A stretch of 58,839 bases of DNA from Bryobacterales bacterium (lineage in GTDB: Bacteria; Acidobacteriota; Terriglobia; Bryobacterales; Bryobacteraceae): the NCBI GenBank assembly GCA_003164035.1, contig PLRS01000132.1:1-58839 (forward strand), read 5' to 3'. Both the position numbers and the translations under genes were made by a program. Below are positions 48,693-56,997 of this stretch, in pieces. Position 1 is the first letter of the stretch. Each line of letters starts with the position of its first letter. A model generated the notes under the pieces. It was not told the origin of the DNA and searched no databases. It worked only from the letters and a program-made list of their open reading frames with translations.

Positions 48693-49481
48693 ATGCAAGC
48701 GGAGCCGTCCCTGCTGGAGGTGAAGATCGGCTATCGGTTTCGCGACTCCGTCTGGCTGCACCGCGCCCTGACCCACCGTTCGTTCGCCAACGAGGCGCGG
48801 CCGGGCGCGGCCACCACCAGCGGCGACAACGAGCAGTTGGAATTTCTGGGCGATTCGATTCTCGGCTTTCTGATTGCGGAGGCGCTGGTTAACCGCTACC
48901 CGGAGTCGCGCGAGGGCGACCTGTCGCGCATGAAAGGGCACCTGGTGAGTGCGGCGCACCTGCACGGAGTGGCGCGGCACGTGGACCTGGGAAGCTATCT
49001 GGCGCTGGGCCGGAGCGAAGAGATGAGCGGCGGCCGCTCCAAGAAAACCCTGCTGGTGGACGGACTGGAAGCGCTGCTGGCGGCCATGTATTCGGATGGC
49101 GGCATCGATCCGGTCCGCGCTTTCGTCAACACCTGGGTGCTGGACGCGCCTCCCGAACCTGACGAAGAGATCGATACCGAGATTCATCCGGCCCTGACCA
49201 ACTTCAAGAGCGCGCTGCAGGAGTTGGCGCAGGCCCGTCACCTGCCGCAGCCGCGCTATATCGTCCTGCGGGAACACGGTCCGGAACACGCCAAGCTGTT
49301 TACCCTGGAAGTTCGCGTGGGAAAGGATTGGACCGCGCAGGCCGACGGCCGCACCAAGAAGCTGGCCGCGCAACGGGCGGCCCGTACCTTGTTCGACCGC
49401 ATGCGCCGGGAAACCGGAGCCAACCCGGAGGCGCGGAGCCCCGGAGCCGCTCCCCCTGCCGAACAGATCGCCGCCTCATGA
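48693..49481 (+). CDS. rnc: ribonuclease III
   Basis: 262 residues. Cuts double-stranded RNA in rRNA and mRNA processing. The signature NEQLEFLGDSILGFLIAEAL near residue 46 holds the catalytic Glu and Asp; the second acidic pair is in LLVDGLEALLAAMYSDGG near 121. The dsRNA-binding domain is at 165-240 (NFKSALQELAQARHLPQPRY, FTLEVRVGKDWTAQADGRTK). It ends in a short Pro/Ala-rich tail. It is preceded at 8 bp by a TPR gene; an RHS fragment follows. Confidence 0.95.
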   Translation: MQAEPSLLEVKIGYRFRDSVWLHRALTHRSFANEARPGAATTSGDNEQLEFLGDSILGFLIAEALVNRYPESREGDLSRMKGHLVSAAHLHGVARHVDLGSYLALGRSEEMSGGRSKKTLLVDGLEALLAAMYSDGGIDPVRAFVNTWVLDAPPEPDEEIDTEIHPALTNFKSALQELAQARHLPQPRYIVLREHGPEHAKLFTLEVRVGKDWTAQADGRTKKLAAQRAARTLFDRMRRETGANPEARSPGAAPPAEQIAAS

Positions 49482-49521
49482 GCCGACCTGCCGCACACGG
49501 TACAACTGCCAGCCAGCCCAT

Positions 49522-50570
49522 TTGGGCCCCGCGACGATCTTGCCGTGGGGCAGACCATCGTTTTTCGTGGTCTGCCCGGCACTTGGCTATCGGTGGAACT
49601 GGCGCTCGATTCGGGCAACTCCGCGGACGGGTTTCGCTACGGCTTGCCGCGATACGCGGTACGGCTACGGCGTAAAGCAGGCGCGGGTGTACGTGTACGA
49701 CGCCGTTGCGAACCTGCGCACGCCGGCATGCGCCTATGACGGCCTGAACGGGCCGCTAAGCAGAACCCCGGACGCAAGCCCGCCCGAAACGCCCCAATGT
49801 TTCGGGAAGCGTCCGACCGTGACGAATGCCAGCAGCACGACCGAGTTCACCGGCAAAGAACGGGATGCGGAAACAGGGTTGGACTGGTTCAAGAATCGGT
49901 ACTTTTCAGGAGCCCAAGGAAGGTTCACCAGCCCTGATCCATTCAACGTGATCGATCTGACAAAGAGCAAGGATACGGTCGACAAATTTCATAACTACCT
50001 CTCGAATCCTCAGCACTGGAATCACTACGCGTACGTTCTGAATAATCCGCTTCGGTACACCGATCCGCGAGGGCTGTTGGAGTACGATACGACCTTGCTG
50101 GACAAGAAGATCCATGTCTACATTGATGACAGTCTTTCCGACAAACGTCAGAACGAACTGAAAGGAAAGCTGGACTCAGCCATCAGCAACATTAACAGCA
50201 ACGGCGACAAGCTGACGAAGACCCAGGTTGGTGTCCTGGGCAATCTGAAGAGCATAGATGTTGATTCGTCAGCGAAGAGATCTTCAGCATCGAAAGCAAG
50301 GGCGCGTTCACGCTCACGCCGGATTACGTCGATAAATCCAGCACACCTTGGCTGGGATCAGCAGTTGGCCACGATGCCTTCCACATGCAGGAGTTCAAGG
50401 AAGGTGGCATCTCAAATAGCCGAGGTATCCCGGCTGAGCAGAAAGCCTTCGGATTTCAGTTGGACTTCGGTCTGAAGATCGGCATCGCCCCCAACGAGGC
50501 GGATTATCTGAAGGATCTGATCAGCAACCCAGAAAAGCTCAAGGATTACGTTTACTCGCCCATTAAGTGA
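49522..50570 (+). pseudogene. RHS C-terminal fragment with frameshifted toxin tip
   Basis: The first recognisable part (RYGYGVKQARVYVYDAVANL near 49640) leads into the RHS core: TEFTGKERDAETGLDWFKNR, GRFTSPDPFNVID and HYAYVLNNPLRYTDPRGL. The tip follows (YDTTLLDKKIHVYIDDSLSD ... NLKSIDVDSS). Near 50265-50275 the frame shifts by -1 and continues as EEIFSIESKGAFTLTPDYVD, then AVGHDAFHMQEFKEGG, and ends DYVYSPIK at 50570. Without the shift the tip would be about 155 residues with a possible metal or catalytic motif HDAFH. There is no real start codon. It is an RHS tip displaced from its shell. Confidence 0.8.
49548..49577. repeat. short palindrome, family B
   Basis: Perfect 10-bp arms GGGCAGACCA / TGGTCTGCCC with a 10-nt loop. 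The left part GGGGCAGACCATCGTTT matches the long inverted repeat at 30515-30605. It lies between rnc and the RHS fragment. Confidence 0.7.
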
Positions 50571-50575
50571 TCACT

Positions 50576-51152
50576 ATGAATGCTTCACAAACGGCAGGGC
50601 CGGGCACGGCAGCGGTGCTTTTGGCGTCTCTGATGGCCCTCTTCATCACGGGGGGAGTGGCTCGGCAGGTGGCACCTACAATGAACGATACGCCTCAACA
50701 CGTTGCTCCACTCCGGTTGGTAGTCTCAAGCTCCAAGGACCGGATACGGCAGAACGAGTCCTTTGTTCTCGAAGTGAAACTCGTGAACACTAGCGGTGAA
50801 AACGTGTCCCTGTTCGGCCAGTTGCTCTGGGGACACGCGGGGTGGCTTAACCGTGCATGTTTCGGGCCAGAACGGCCAGCCAGTTGATGCAGAGCAACAC
50901 GATGATGACATGCTCATTCCTTCCGTCTTGGGAAATCCCGAAGCTTTCGTGGTCTTGCTTCCCGATCACCTATTGGGAATAGAACGGAAGGACTCGCCGA
51001 AGAATCTGTTTCGCAAACCAGGCTTGTATTCGCTCTTTGTGGAATACCAAAGTCCGGTCCCGGCTCGTTATGCGAAAACACCGAACTTCTGGGGTCGGGA
51101 GAGCGGGTCGATCCGGTCGGACGCCATCCATATCTACGTGACAAAGGAATAG
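50576..51152 (+). pseudogene. secreted candidate partner of the RHS tip, frameshifted
   Basis: ATG at 50576, 5 nt after the RHS stop. The first frame has a signal peptide (GTAAVLLASLMALFITGG) and a beta-rich start (LRLVVSSSKDRIRQNESFVL, EVKLVNTSGENVSLFGQLLW). At the G-rich run 50839-50845 it changes by +1 to GGLTVHVSGQNGQPVDAEQ and continues to PEAFVVLLPDHLLGIE, KPGLYSLFVEYQSPVPARY and AIHIYVTKE. The joined product would be about 190 residues, an Ig-like secreted protein. Position right after a toxin tip suggests an immunity or accessory role, but its export is unusual for that. Confidence 0.6.
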
Positions 51153-51326
51153 ACCGGTAGCCGCGCGCCATTACAGACGGTGTCCGATAGACTTGGCGCT
51201 CCCGCTGGAGAGAGGCGTAAGCGGCGGCGCTGCGCTGGCCGCCGGAGCGCCGATTCATTTTTCGGCCTGCTGCCGCCTGGCCCGCGTCCGGCGCGCCGAC
51301 CTGTTGGGCTGGCCGCACCGGCGTGG

Positions 51327-51731
51327 TTATCGCCCGGCCCGGACCTCGTTCAGCAGATTCGGGTGCCGGTCGAGCACCATAAGGAGTTTCACCAGGGCGA
51401 GTGGCGGCTTGGTCTTGCCGTTCTCGTAGCGCGAAAACGCATTGGTGCCGCCGCCGAAGATCGCGGCCGCCTGTCGCTGGTCGAGCGCGAGTTTCCTGCG
51501 GACGCGCGCAATGAAGCCGGGATCGACAATGGAGGCGTTCACCTGCTTGTTGAACTCCAACATTGCCGCGCTGACCCGTTTCGAATCCGTCGCGGCGAGG
51601 ACGCTTTCCCCGCAGGCCGGGCAGAACTCGCCGCGCACGGCGGGAATGGTGGTCGTTTCGCCTTTGTAGGTGTACGGGATGTCGCGGGTATCGCGCACCA
51701 GTTTGGCCTCCGCGCAGGATGGACACTTCAT
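51327..51731 (-). CDS. mqsA: MqsA antitoxin
   Basis: About 134 residues from the ATG at 51731 with GGGAG about 9 nt upstream; an ATG at 51752 overlapping the mqsR stop is also possible. N-terminal zinc domain with two CxxC pairs (MKCPSCAEAKLV and EFCPACGESVLA), C-terminal helix-turn-helix (LALDQRQAAAIFGGGTNAFSRYENG, given in two parts as LALDQRQAAAIFGG and TNAFSRYENGKTKPP). It binds MqsR and represses its own operon. Length matches E. coli MqsA (131). Confidence 0.92.
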   Translation of the reverse strand: MKCPSCAEAKLVRDTRDIPYTYKGETTTIPAVRGEFCPACGESVLAATDSKRVSAAMLEFNKQVNASIVDPGFIARVRRKLALDQRQAAAIFGGGTNAFSRYENGKTKPPLALVKLLMVLDRHPNLLNEVRAGR

Positions 51732-51748
51732 GGCTGTTGCTCCCTTTT

Positions 51749-52045
51749 TCATAACTCCTTGAACGACACGATCAGCACATCGTCGATGACCGTGAGCTTC
51801 AGATAGACCTCTCCAGCCGGCGTCTTCGGCCGGTAGACGTCCTGCCAGACGCGGTGATCGGCGTGCGTGGTCATGCTCTTGTAGAAGTCCCCCGGTGCGA
51901 GCGCCGCGACGACGCCGACGATCTCCTCGAAACTGAATCCCAAGGCCGCCCCACCCGCAAGCGCCGAAACGGTGGCGCGGACCTTACCCGCCGCAACCAG
52001 GGTCTTGACGACCGCCAGCTTACAGTGCGGCGTTCGTTTCTCCAC
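51749..52045 (-). CDS. mqsR: MqsR mRNA interferase toxin
   Basis: 98 residues, exactly the E. coli length, from a GTG at 52045. Family sequence throughout: EKRTPHCKLAVVKTLVAAGK, GFSFEEIVGVVAAL, DFYKSMTTHADHRVWQDVYR and GEVYLKLTVIDDVLIVSFKE. RelE-like ribonuclease that cleaves mRNA. It precedes mqsA, the order typical of mqsRA. An inverted repeat upstream fits the MqsA binding pattern. Confidence 0.92.
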   Translation of the reverse strand: MEKRTPHCKLAVVKTLVAAGKVRATVSALAGGAALGFSFEEIVGVVAALAPGDFYKSMTTHADHRVWQDVYRPKTPAGEVYLKLTVIDDVLIVSFKEL

Positions 52046-52054
52046 GCAATCATA

Positions 52055-52071
52055 TTAACCTACTTGGTTAT
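52055..52071. promoter_or_regulatory. candidate MqsA operator
   Basis: AACC-TACTT-GGTT (52057-52069) inside TTAACC ... GGTTAT lies 12 bp upstream of the mqsR GTG. A further half-site GGTTAAC is at 52084-52090. MqsA of E. coli is known to bind AACCT/AGGTT-type palindromes. A TATGAT (minus strand, 52054-52049) would be the -10, overlapped by the operator edge. Confidence 0.55.
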
Positions 52072-52280
52072 TCTTAGCAAGTTGGTTAACAGAGTGGAAA
52101 TGGCGGCGGCCACACCCCGCCACCAGGTTGGCCACGGCTGGCGCACAGGGCGCGCACGGGGAGTTTTCCAGCCCGAGGTGGTATGTTGAGACCACTCCGA
52201 GGCTGCCCGGCGTTCTCGCGGCCGGAAGCGGCGGGGACAGTGGGGACAGTCTGACGCGACGCCGACCGAAATTCCGGTTT

Positions 52281-52300
52281 GGGACGGAGCGCTCCGTCCC
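52281..52300. repeat. perfect 20-bp palindrome
   Basis: GGGACGGAGC followed directly by its reverse complement GCTCCGTCCC. It lies in the gene-poor stretch upstream of mqsR. Confidence 0.8.
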
Positions 52301-52386
52301 CACCACGACCTCGCGCCTTTGGCGGCGTCGTTTCGAACGATTACCCGGTAGTCTCAGTCACCGCCTGCCGGGAAAGGTACCCAACC

Positions 52387-52467
52387 GGGAAATGTGGGAC
52401 AGACGGGGAAATGTGGGACGGGGACGGGAAATGTGGGGGAAATGTGGGACAGGGGGAAATGTGGGAC
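52387..52467. repeat. five-copy GGGAAATGTGGGAC array
   Basis: GGGAAATGTGGGAC, or a close variant, occurs five times within 81 bp with spacers of 0-6 nt (starts near 52387, 52406, 52426, 52437, 52454). Spacing is irregular, so it is not a CRISPR array. Confidence 0.85.
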
Positions 52468-52514
52468 AGACGGAGCTTTCTCAGATTTCGGCGGCCGGGA
52501 AATCGGGGAATGCT

Positions 52515-52552
52515 CCGTCTGTCCCGGAAATCCCCGTCTGTCCCGGAAATCC
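52515..52552. repeat. 19-bp tandem repeat, two copies
   Basis: CCGTCTGTCCCGGAAATCC at 52515-52533 and again at 52534-52552. It is related in inverted sense to the array just upstream (GGAAATGTGGGACAGACGG). Confidence 0.85.
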
Positions 52553-52663
52553 GTGCATAAAATTCTATGCGGCACCGCCAAGCACCTACGGAACTGGTAC
52601 TTAGCAACGCCGAACCATCAGTGCCGGTCTTAAGAGGGAAGGAGAATCAGAACTCACGAGGGG

Positions 52664-52939
52664 TTGCTAGCAGAAGAACTGCTCGACCATCGATCTCGTG
52701 CCATTCGTGGCAGAAATCGAAGTGTGCCTGTGCATTATTCAGGTCTCACGAAGGACGAAGATGGCTATCCGCCTGTTGACGTCGAACAGCTTTGGACAAA
52801 AAAATCGGTGACAGGCTACCTGTTTCCTTATTTCCGCCGCACGCAAAATCAGCATGTTACCGCTGCTTACCGGAACAAGCCGAAAGCACGCCGCTGGCGT
52901 GCCGGCAGAAGGAATGCCACGCCACCCGCTCAGCGGTAA
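52664..52939 (+). pseudogene. possible DUF4265-like remnant
   Basis: A 91-codon frame from a TTG contains LTKDEDGYPPVDVEQLWTKK and TGYLFPYF, resembling the start of DUF4265 proteins (acidic-DGYPP-x-E-x-LW). The remainder is basic and unlike the family, and DUF4265 proteins are longer, so it is at best a fragment. The rest of 52.1-52.9 kb holds only the repeats listed. Confidence 0.3.
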
Positions 52940-53187
52940 GCTTCCTTGCGATTCCGAACGGAGTGTATTCGTAGCGCGCCCTCGTCCTCGCCGCCCTCCT
53001 CCGTGAAGCGTACCCGGAAATCACCGACCCGGAGGCGCTTCTCGCCGCCTTGGCCCTTGAGCGTCTTGATGCGGCCGGCGCTGGTCTCCGCGAGCCGGTG
53101 AATCGCGGTGAGTATCTGCATGGCGGTCTGCTGCGGGATGGCGCGAATGTCAGCCTTCGCCTGATCGGAGAAGACGATCCGTTTCAC
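52930..53187 (-). CDS. RelE/ParE-type toxin
   Basis: 85 residues from a GTG at 53187. RelE-fold pattern: RIVFSDQAKADIRAIPQQTA (N-terminal helices), IKTLKGQGGEKRLRVGDFRV (beta-sheet with basic residues) and ALRIHSVRNRKEAYR at the end (catalytic-type Arg/His/Tyr). Probably a ribosome-dependent RNase or gyrase inhibitor. The GTG overlaps the antitoxin stop by 4 bp (GTGA). Confidence 0.85.
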   Translation of the reverse strand: MKRIVFSDQAKADIRAIPQQTAMQILTAIHRLAETSAGRIKTLKGQGGEKRLRVGDFRVRFTEEGGEDEGALRIHSVRNRKEAYR

Positions 53188-53456
53188 ACACGTTCCTTAT
53201 CGCCGCGAACCTGCGCCATCGTGAGGCCCAGCTCAGCGACCACTTCCTCGAATGGGATGCCGGGGTTGTGCTTGAACCACTCCTTGGATGCGGAGACGGC
53301 GCGCTCCTCTTCTTCCGAGACCGGCTCGTCGTCGATGGGGGCGTTTGCAATGGAGACGGTCGCGGGATCGGTCATCACTTCGAGCAGCCGGACCACGGCT
53401 TCGAACTGACCTGGACCGAGTTCGTCGAGTAACCGATGGGCATGCTGTTTGTCCAT
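53184..53456 (-). CDS. antitoxin of the RelE-type module
   Basis: About 90 residues from the ATG at 53456, with AAAGGA 6 nt upstream; a longer frame upstream is not coding. Acidic, helical protein (DKQHAHRLLDELGPGQFEAV, DDEPVSEEEERAVSASKEWF, IPFEEVVAELGLTMAQVRG). It precedes and overlaps the toxin. No known DNA-binding domain is clear. Confidence 0.75.
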   Translation of the reverse strand: MDKQHAHRLLDELGPGQFEAVVRLLEVMTDPATVSIANAPIDDEPVSEEEERAVSASKEWFKHNPGIPFEEVVAELGLTMAQVRGDKERV

Positions 53457-53481
53457 ATTTTTTCCTTTAGCCGCTGAACGC

Positions 53482-53586
53482 TTAAGCGCGCCGGGCAGCG
53501 CGAGCGGCGGCTCCCTCCAGAAATGTATCGATGGTGCGCAGCAGCGCGGTCTGCCGCGCCGGCGGCAGCGCTTCCATCCGTTCCAT
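53482..53586 (-). pseudogene. C-terminal remnant of an antitoxin-like HTH protein
   Basis: A 34-codon frame gives MERMEALPPARQTALLRTID, then TFLEGAAARAARRA and a stop. This looks like the helical end of an XRE-type regulator, with no helix-turn-helix part left. It lies 25 bp before the antitoxin gene; the surrounding 53457-53778 holds nothing else I can identify. Confidence 0.35.
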
Positions 53587-53778
53587 ACAAAGCATGTTAC
53601 TTTAATTCTGAATCGAGTGGCATACCGACCCAGGACCCACTTGACGGGGAAAACGGCGGAAAACGGGACAGCCTGGTGGTCTGACACATTATCGCTACCT
53701 CGAAAACTGTGAGTTTAGGCCTGCCCCAAGCGCGCTACGCGGCCCGATTTCGGTAACGGACTGTGGTCCGCGCCACCA

Positions 53779-56481
53779 TCACTCGCAGCGCAGCGCCACC
53801 ACCGGGTCGACCGCGGTGGCCTGGCGCGCGGGAATGTAGCACGCCACGAGCGCAATTCCTCCCAGCAGCAACGTCACCGCAACCAGGGTCGCCGGATCGG
53901 CCGGCCGGACGCCGAACAGCAAGTCGGCCATGAACCTGGTGAGCGCCAGGGCCGCAACCAGGCCGCCGGCCATTCCGATCCCCGCCAGTTTCATGCCTTG
54001 GCTCAGGACGAGGCCGACAATCTCCGCGCGAGACGCTCCCAGGGCGGCGCGGATCCCGAGTTCGTGAATCCGCCGCGTGACCGCATAAGACATGACGCCA
54101 TAGATTCCGACCGCGGCCAGCAGCAGCGCGGCGGCCGCGAAGATGATGAGTACCAACATGGTGAAGCGGCGCTCGGCAAGCGATCTCGAAATGATCTGCT
54201 CCATGGTCCGGACCGCATAGATGGGTTGATCCCGGGTGGGACCGGCGACTTGTGCCCGGATGGCTGGGACCAGGCTCAGGGGCTCGGTCCGCGTCCGCAA
54301 CGTGAGAGTCAGTCCCGCCACGGCATCGGGCATGAACTTATCGGGTACCTGTAAAAAGGGGAAGTAAATCTGGTCTCGTATCTTGTGGGTATCGTCGGTA
54401 TCGAGGCCCCACTGCTTCACATGCCCGACCACGCCGACGACCCGCATCGGTCCCAGGACGATGAGGCTGATTTCGCGGCCGATGGGGTCCTGCCCTGGAA
54501 AGATGCGCTTCGCCAGGACTTCGTCAATCACGACCACCGGGGGCGAAGACAGATTGTCGCGGTCGGTGAAGAACCGTCCACGCCGCAAGGGGATCTGCAT
54601 CACGCTCGGGTAATCGGGAGTGACGATATAAAAAATCGCCCACGGCGTTCGTTCCTGAGGAGGCTGTGGTCCGGTGCCTGGCCAGTAAGGAATTTCGTTG
54701 TCATTCTCATCGAGAGGAACCAACGCTGTGATGGCTGCCGACTGAACTGCTGGAACCGATGCCACGCGCCCAAGCAATTGCTGGTAGGCAAGGCGGATGC
54801 CCGGCGAGCTTGTCATCACCTGGGGCGACAGAGCGACCTGCGTAGTCAAAATGTTGTGCGTGTTGAATCCGGGATCGACCTGCAATAGCCGCCAGACGCT
54901 CTCGATCATGAGTCCCGCGCCCGCCAGCAGAATCACAGCCAGGCCCATTTCCACGGCCACGAAGACGCCCTCGGCGCGATGGCGTCCGCCGCCGGCGCCG
55001 CGCGTGCCTTCCTTCAGGGATTCCTGCGGGTTTGCATTGGCGCCGTGGAAGGCCGGGGCGAGGCCAAACAGGACGCCGGTCGATATCGAGACCACCAGCG
55101 TGAACAACATGACGTACGGGTCGATTCCGATTTCCGCGGAGCGCGGCAGGCTGCCGGGCGCGGCCGCCAGTACGAGGCCCGTCCCCCAGCGGGCGAGCAG
55201 CAAGCCGAGCGTGGCGCCGCCGAGGGATAGCAGGACGCTTTCCGTCAACAACTGGCGGATCACGCGCCAGCGTTCCGCTCCCAGCGTGGCGCGAATGGCG
55301 AACTCGCGCTTGCGGGCCGTGGAGCGCGCCAGTAGCAGGTTAGCCACGTTGGCGCAGGCGATGATCAGCACGAACCCGACGGCGCCCACCAGCAGTAGCA
55401 GGGTGGAGCGGATGTTCCGCACCATATCGTCCTTCATCCGGACCACGTTCGCCCCGTGCCCGGCATTCGTCTTCGGATACTGGCGGGCCAGGACGCCGCA
55501 AATGGACGTCATTTCGGCCTGCGCCGCTTGCATGGTTACGCCCGGCTTGAGGCGGCCAACCACACTGAGCCCCGGGTGCGACTCCCGGGTATGCAGTTGG
55601 ACCTCGCTCAATTGCTCGATCGGAACGTAAATCCGGGCGCTCTCGCTAAGGCGAAAATCGGCCGGCAAGACACCCATCACCGTGCAACGGGCGGCGCCGA
55701 GGGTCAGAATCCTGCCAAGAATGTTCGGGGCGCCTCCGAAGCGGCTTTTCCAGAAGCCGTAGCTGAGCATAACGGCACAGGGAGCGCCCGGCCGGTCTTC
55801 TTCCGGCAGGAAATTGCGCCCGAGCAATGGCGTGACGCCGAGCAGGGGCAACAGGCTCGCCGAGATGTGCTCCCCCGAAACCTGTTCGGGTTCGCCGGCT
55901 CCGGTGAAGTTGAAATCGTCCCCGCGGTAGACACCCATGTCGATAAACGAATGGTTTTCGCGGCGCCAATCGAGGTAATTCGGATAGGCAACCGACATCT
56001 GGTGGAACTCCACGGTGGTCTCGTAGATTTTCAACAGCCGGTTCGCGTCGGGATACGCCAGCGGCCGCAGAAGCACGCCATTGACAACGCTAAAAATCGC
56101 CGTATTCGCGCCGATGCCAAGCGCCAGCGCCAGCACCGCGATGGCGGTGAAGCTGGGGTTCTTTCGCAAAGTGCGCAAGCCGTAGCGCAGATCCTGCCCG
56201 AGACCTGCCACCCAGTTCCCCTTGCTTACGGCGCCCAAAACAACGGGCTCCGGCGCGTCGGTGCGTTCGACGGCGCCGAGTTCCTTGGCCAGCAATTCGT
56301 GGCCGCCGAGCTCTTCGAGCGCGAGGCGGCGGGCTTCCGGCTCGGGCGCTCCGCCGCTTTGGAGCTCCCGGTAACGATCCTCGGCGTGCTGGGACAATTC
56401 CTCGACGATCTCCGCCTCGCGCGCGGGGGCAAGACGCAAGTCCGCCAGTTGCCTGCGTATCTCTTCGCTCCAGTCAGGCAT
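53779..56481 (-). CDS. ADOP-type ABC transporter permease (MacB-like, duplicated)
   Basis: 900 residues. N-terminal cytoplasmic 'permease prefix' (about 1-65, [20 protein letters not shown]), then two MacB_PCD-FtsX units: first helix near 112 ([20 protein letters not shown]), first FtsX domain about 365-490 ([40 protein letters not shown]), second periplasmic part about 540-740 and second FtsX domain about 770-893, ending [19 protein letters not shown]. This 'acidobacterial duplicated orphan permease' layout lacks an ATPase of its own. It is co-transcribed with the PadR gene upstream (8-bp overlap). Possible roles are efflux or lipoprotein/peptide export. Confidence 0.9.
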   Translation of the reverse strand: MPDWSEEIRRQLADLRLAPAREAEIVEELSQHAEDRYRELQSGGAPEPEARRLALEELGGHELLAKELGAVERTDAPEPVVLGAVSKGNWVAGLGQDLRYGLRTLRKNPSFTAIAVLALALGIGANTAIFSVVNGVLLRPLAYPDANRLLKIYETTVEFHQMSVAYPNYLDWRRENHSFIDMGVYRGDDFNFTGAGEPEQVSGEHISASLLPLLGVTPLLGRNFLPEEDRPGAPCAVMLSYGFWKSRFGGAPNILGRILTLGAARCTVMGVLPADFRLSESARIYVPIEQLSEVQLHTRESHPGLSVVGRLKPGVTMQAAQAEMTSICGVLARQYPKTNAGHGANVVRMKDDMVRNIRSTLLLLVGAVGFVLIIACANVANLLLARSTARKREFAIRATLGAERWRVIRQLLTESVLLSLGGATLGLLLARWGTGLVLAAAPGSLPRSAEIGIDPYVMLFTLVVSISTGVLFGLAPAFHGANANPQESLKEGTRGAGGGRHRAEGVFVAVEMGLAVILLAGAGLMIESVWRLLQVDPGFNTHNILTTQVALSPQVMTSSPGIRLAYQQLLGRVASVPAVQSAAITALVPLDENDNEIPYWPGTGPQPPQERTPWAIFYIVTPDYPSVMQIPLRRGRFFTDRDNLSSPPVVVIDEVLAKRIFPGQDPIGREISLIVLGPMRVVGVVGHVKQWGLDTDDTHKIRDQIYFPFLQVPDKFMPDAVAGLTLTLRTRTEPLSLVPAIRAQVAGPTRDQPIYAVRTMEQIISRSLAERRFTMLVLIIFAAAALLLAAVGIYGVMSYAVTRRIHELGIRAALGASRAEIVGLVLSQGMKLAGIGMAGGLVAALALTRFMADLLFGVRPADPATLVAVTLLLGGIALVACYIPARQATAVDPVVALRCE

Positions 56482-56818
56482 TTTCGACTCCCGTGATGCG
56501 GCTGATGGCTTCGACGAACGTCTGCCAGCCCTTCCGCTGGGATGCCAGCGTTTTCCGCCCTAGCGGAGTCAGCCGGTAATAACGCCGCCGGCGCTGGCCG
56601 CTCTTTTCCACCCATCGGCCCTGAATCCAGCCGCGCTTTTCCAGGCGATACAGCAACGGGTATAGCGACGCCGCGTGAAAACGGAGCGCGCCCTGGGACC
56701 GCTGTTCGATCAGCTTGCCGATTTCGTAGCCGTGGCGGGGTAGAGCTTCGAGGAGCGAGAGCAGAAGCAGCTCGGCGCTGCCCTTCTTCCACTCGCGGTC
56801 GATAGATCGTTCTTCCAT
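56474..56818 (-). CDS. PadR-family transcriptional regulator
   Basis: 114 residues. Winged helix typical of Pad[41 protein letters not shown] and [20 protein letters not shown], then a C-terminal dimerisation helix. PadR genes paired with ADOP permeases are common in acidobacteria, and the regulator probably represses the operon in response to a small toxic molecule. The permease start lies inside its last codons. Confidence 0.92.
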   Translation of the reverse strand: MEERSIDREWKKGSAELLLLSLLEALPRHGYEIGKLIEQRSQGALRFHAASLYPLLYRLEKRGWIQGRWVEKSGQRRRRYYRLTPLGRKTLASQRKGWQTFVEAISRITGVENA

Positions 56819-56887
56819 ATATATCGCTGATACATATTAGGACCGCGGTGAACCGGAGTCAAGCGGAAGCGGGGGAGTCGGTTCCCA

Positions 56888-56974
56888 GCAACCGCTCCCT
56901 GGCGGTCGCGGCTCGGTAAGCGATCGAAAACAGATGGCGCCCGTAACCGAGCCGCGAACTAAGGGAGCGGTTGC
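56888..56974. repeat. dispersed palindromic element, family A copy 3 (degenerate)
   Basis: Left arm GCAACCGCTCCCTGGCGG onward (56888-56917), right arm ending AGGGAGCGGTTGC (56946-56974), loop 28 nt. The right arm has lost pairing in the middle (CGCGAACTAAGGG), so this is an older copy. It lies between the PadR operon and the second permease. Confidence 0.8.
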
Positions 56975-56997
56975 CGCGCCTAAGAACTACCGGTCGC

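Noticed and set aside
50240-50290. Programmed -1 frameshift in the RHS tip
   Set aside because: No X-XXY-YYZ slippery heptamer and no downstream stem are apparent; loss of function or sequence error is simpler.
52387-52467. CRISPR-like array
   Set aside because: The five 14-mers have spacers of 0-6 nt and variable ends, with no uniform spacer length and no cas genes nearby.
52128-52604. Gene of 158 residues across the repeat block
   Set aside because: Its sequence is mostly the translated GGGAAATGTGGGAC array and lacks a ribosome site.
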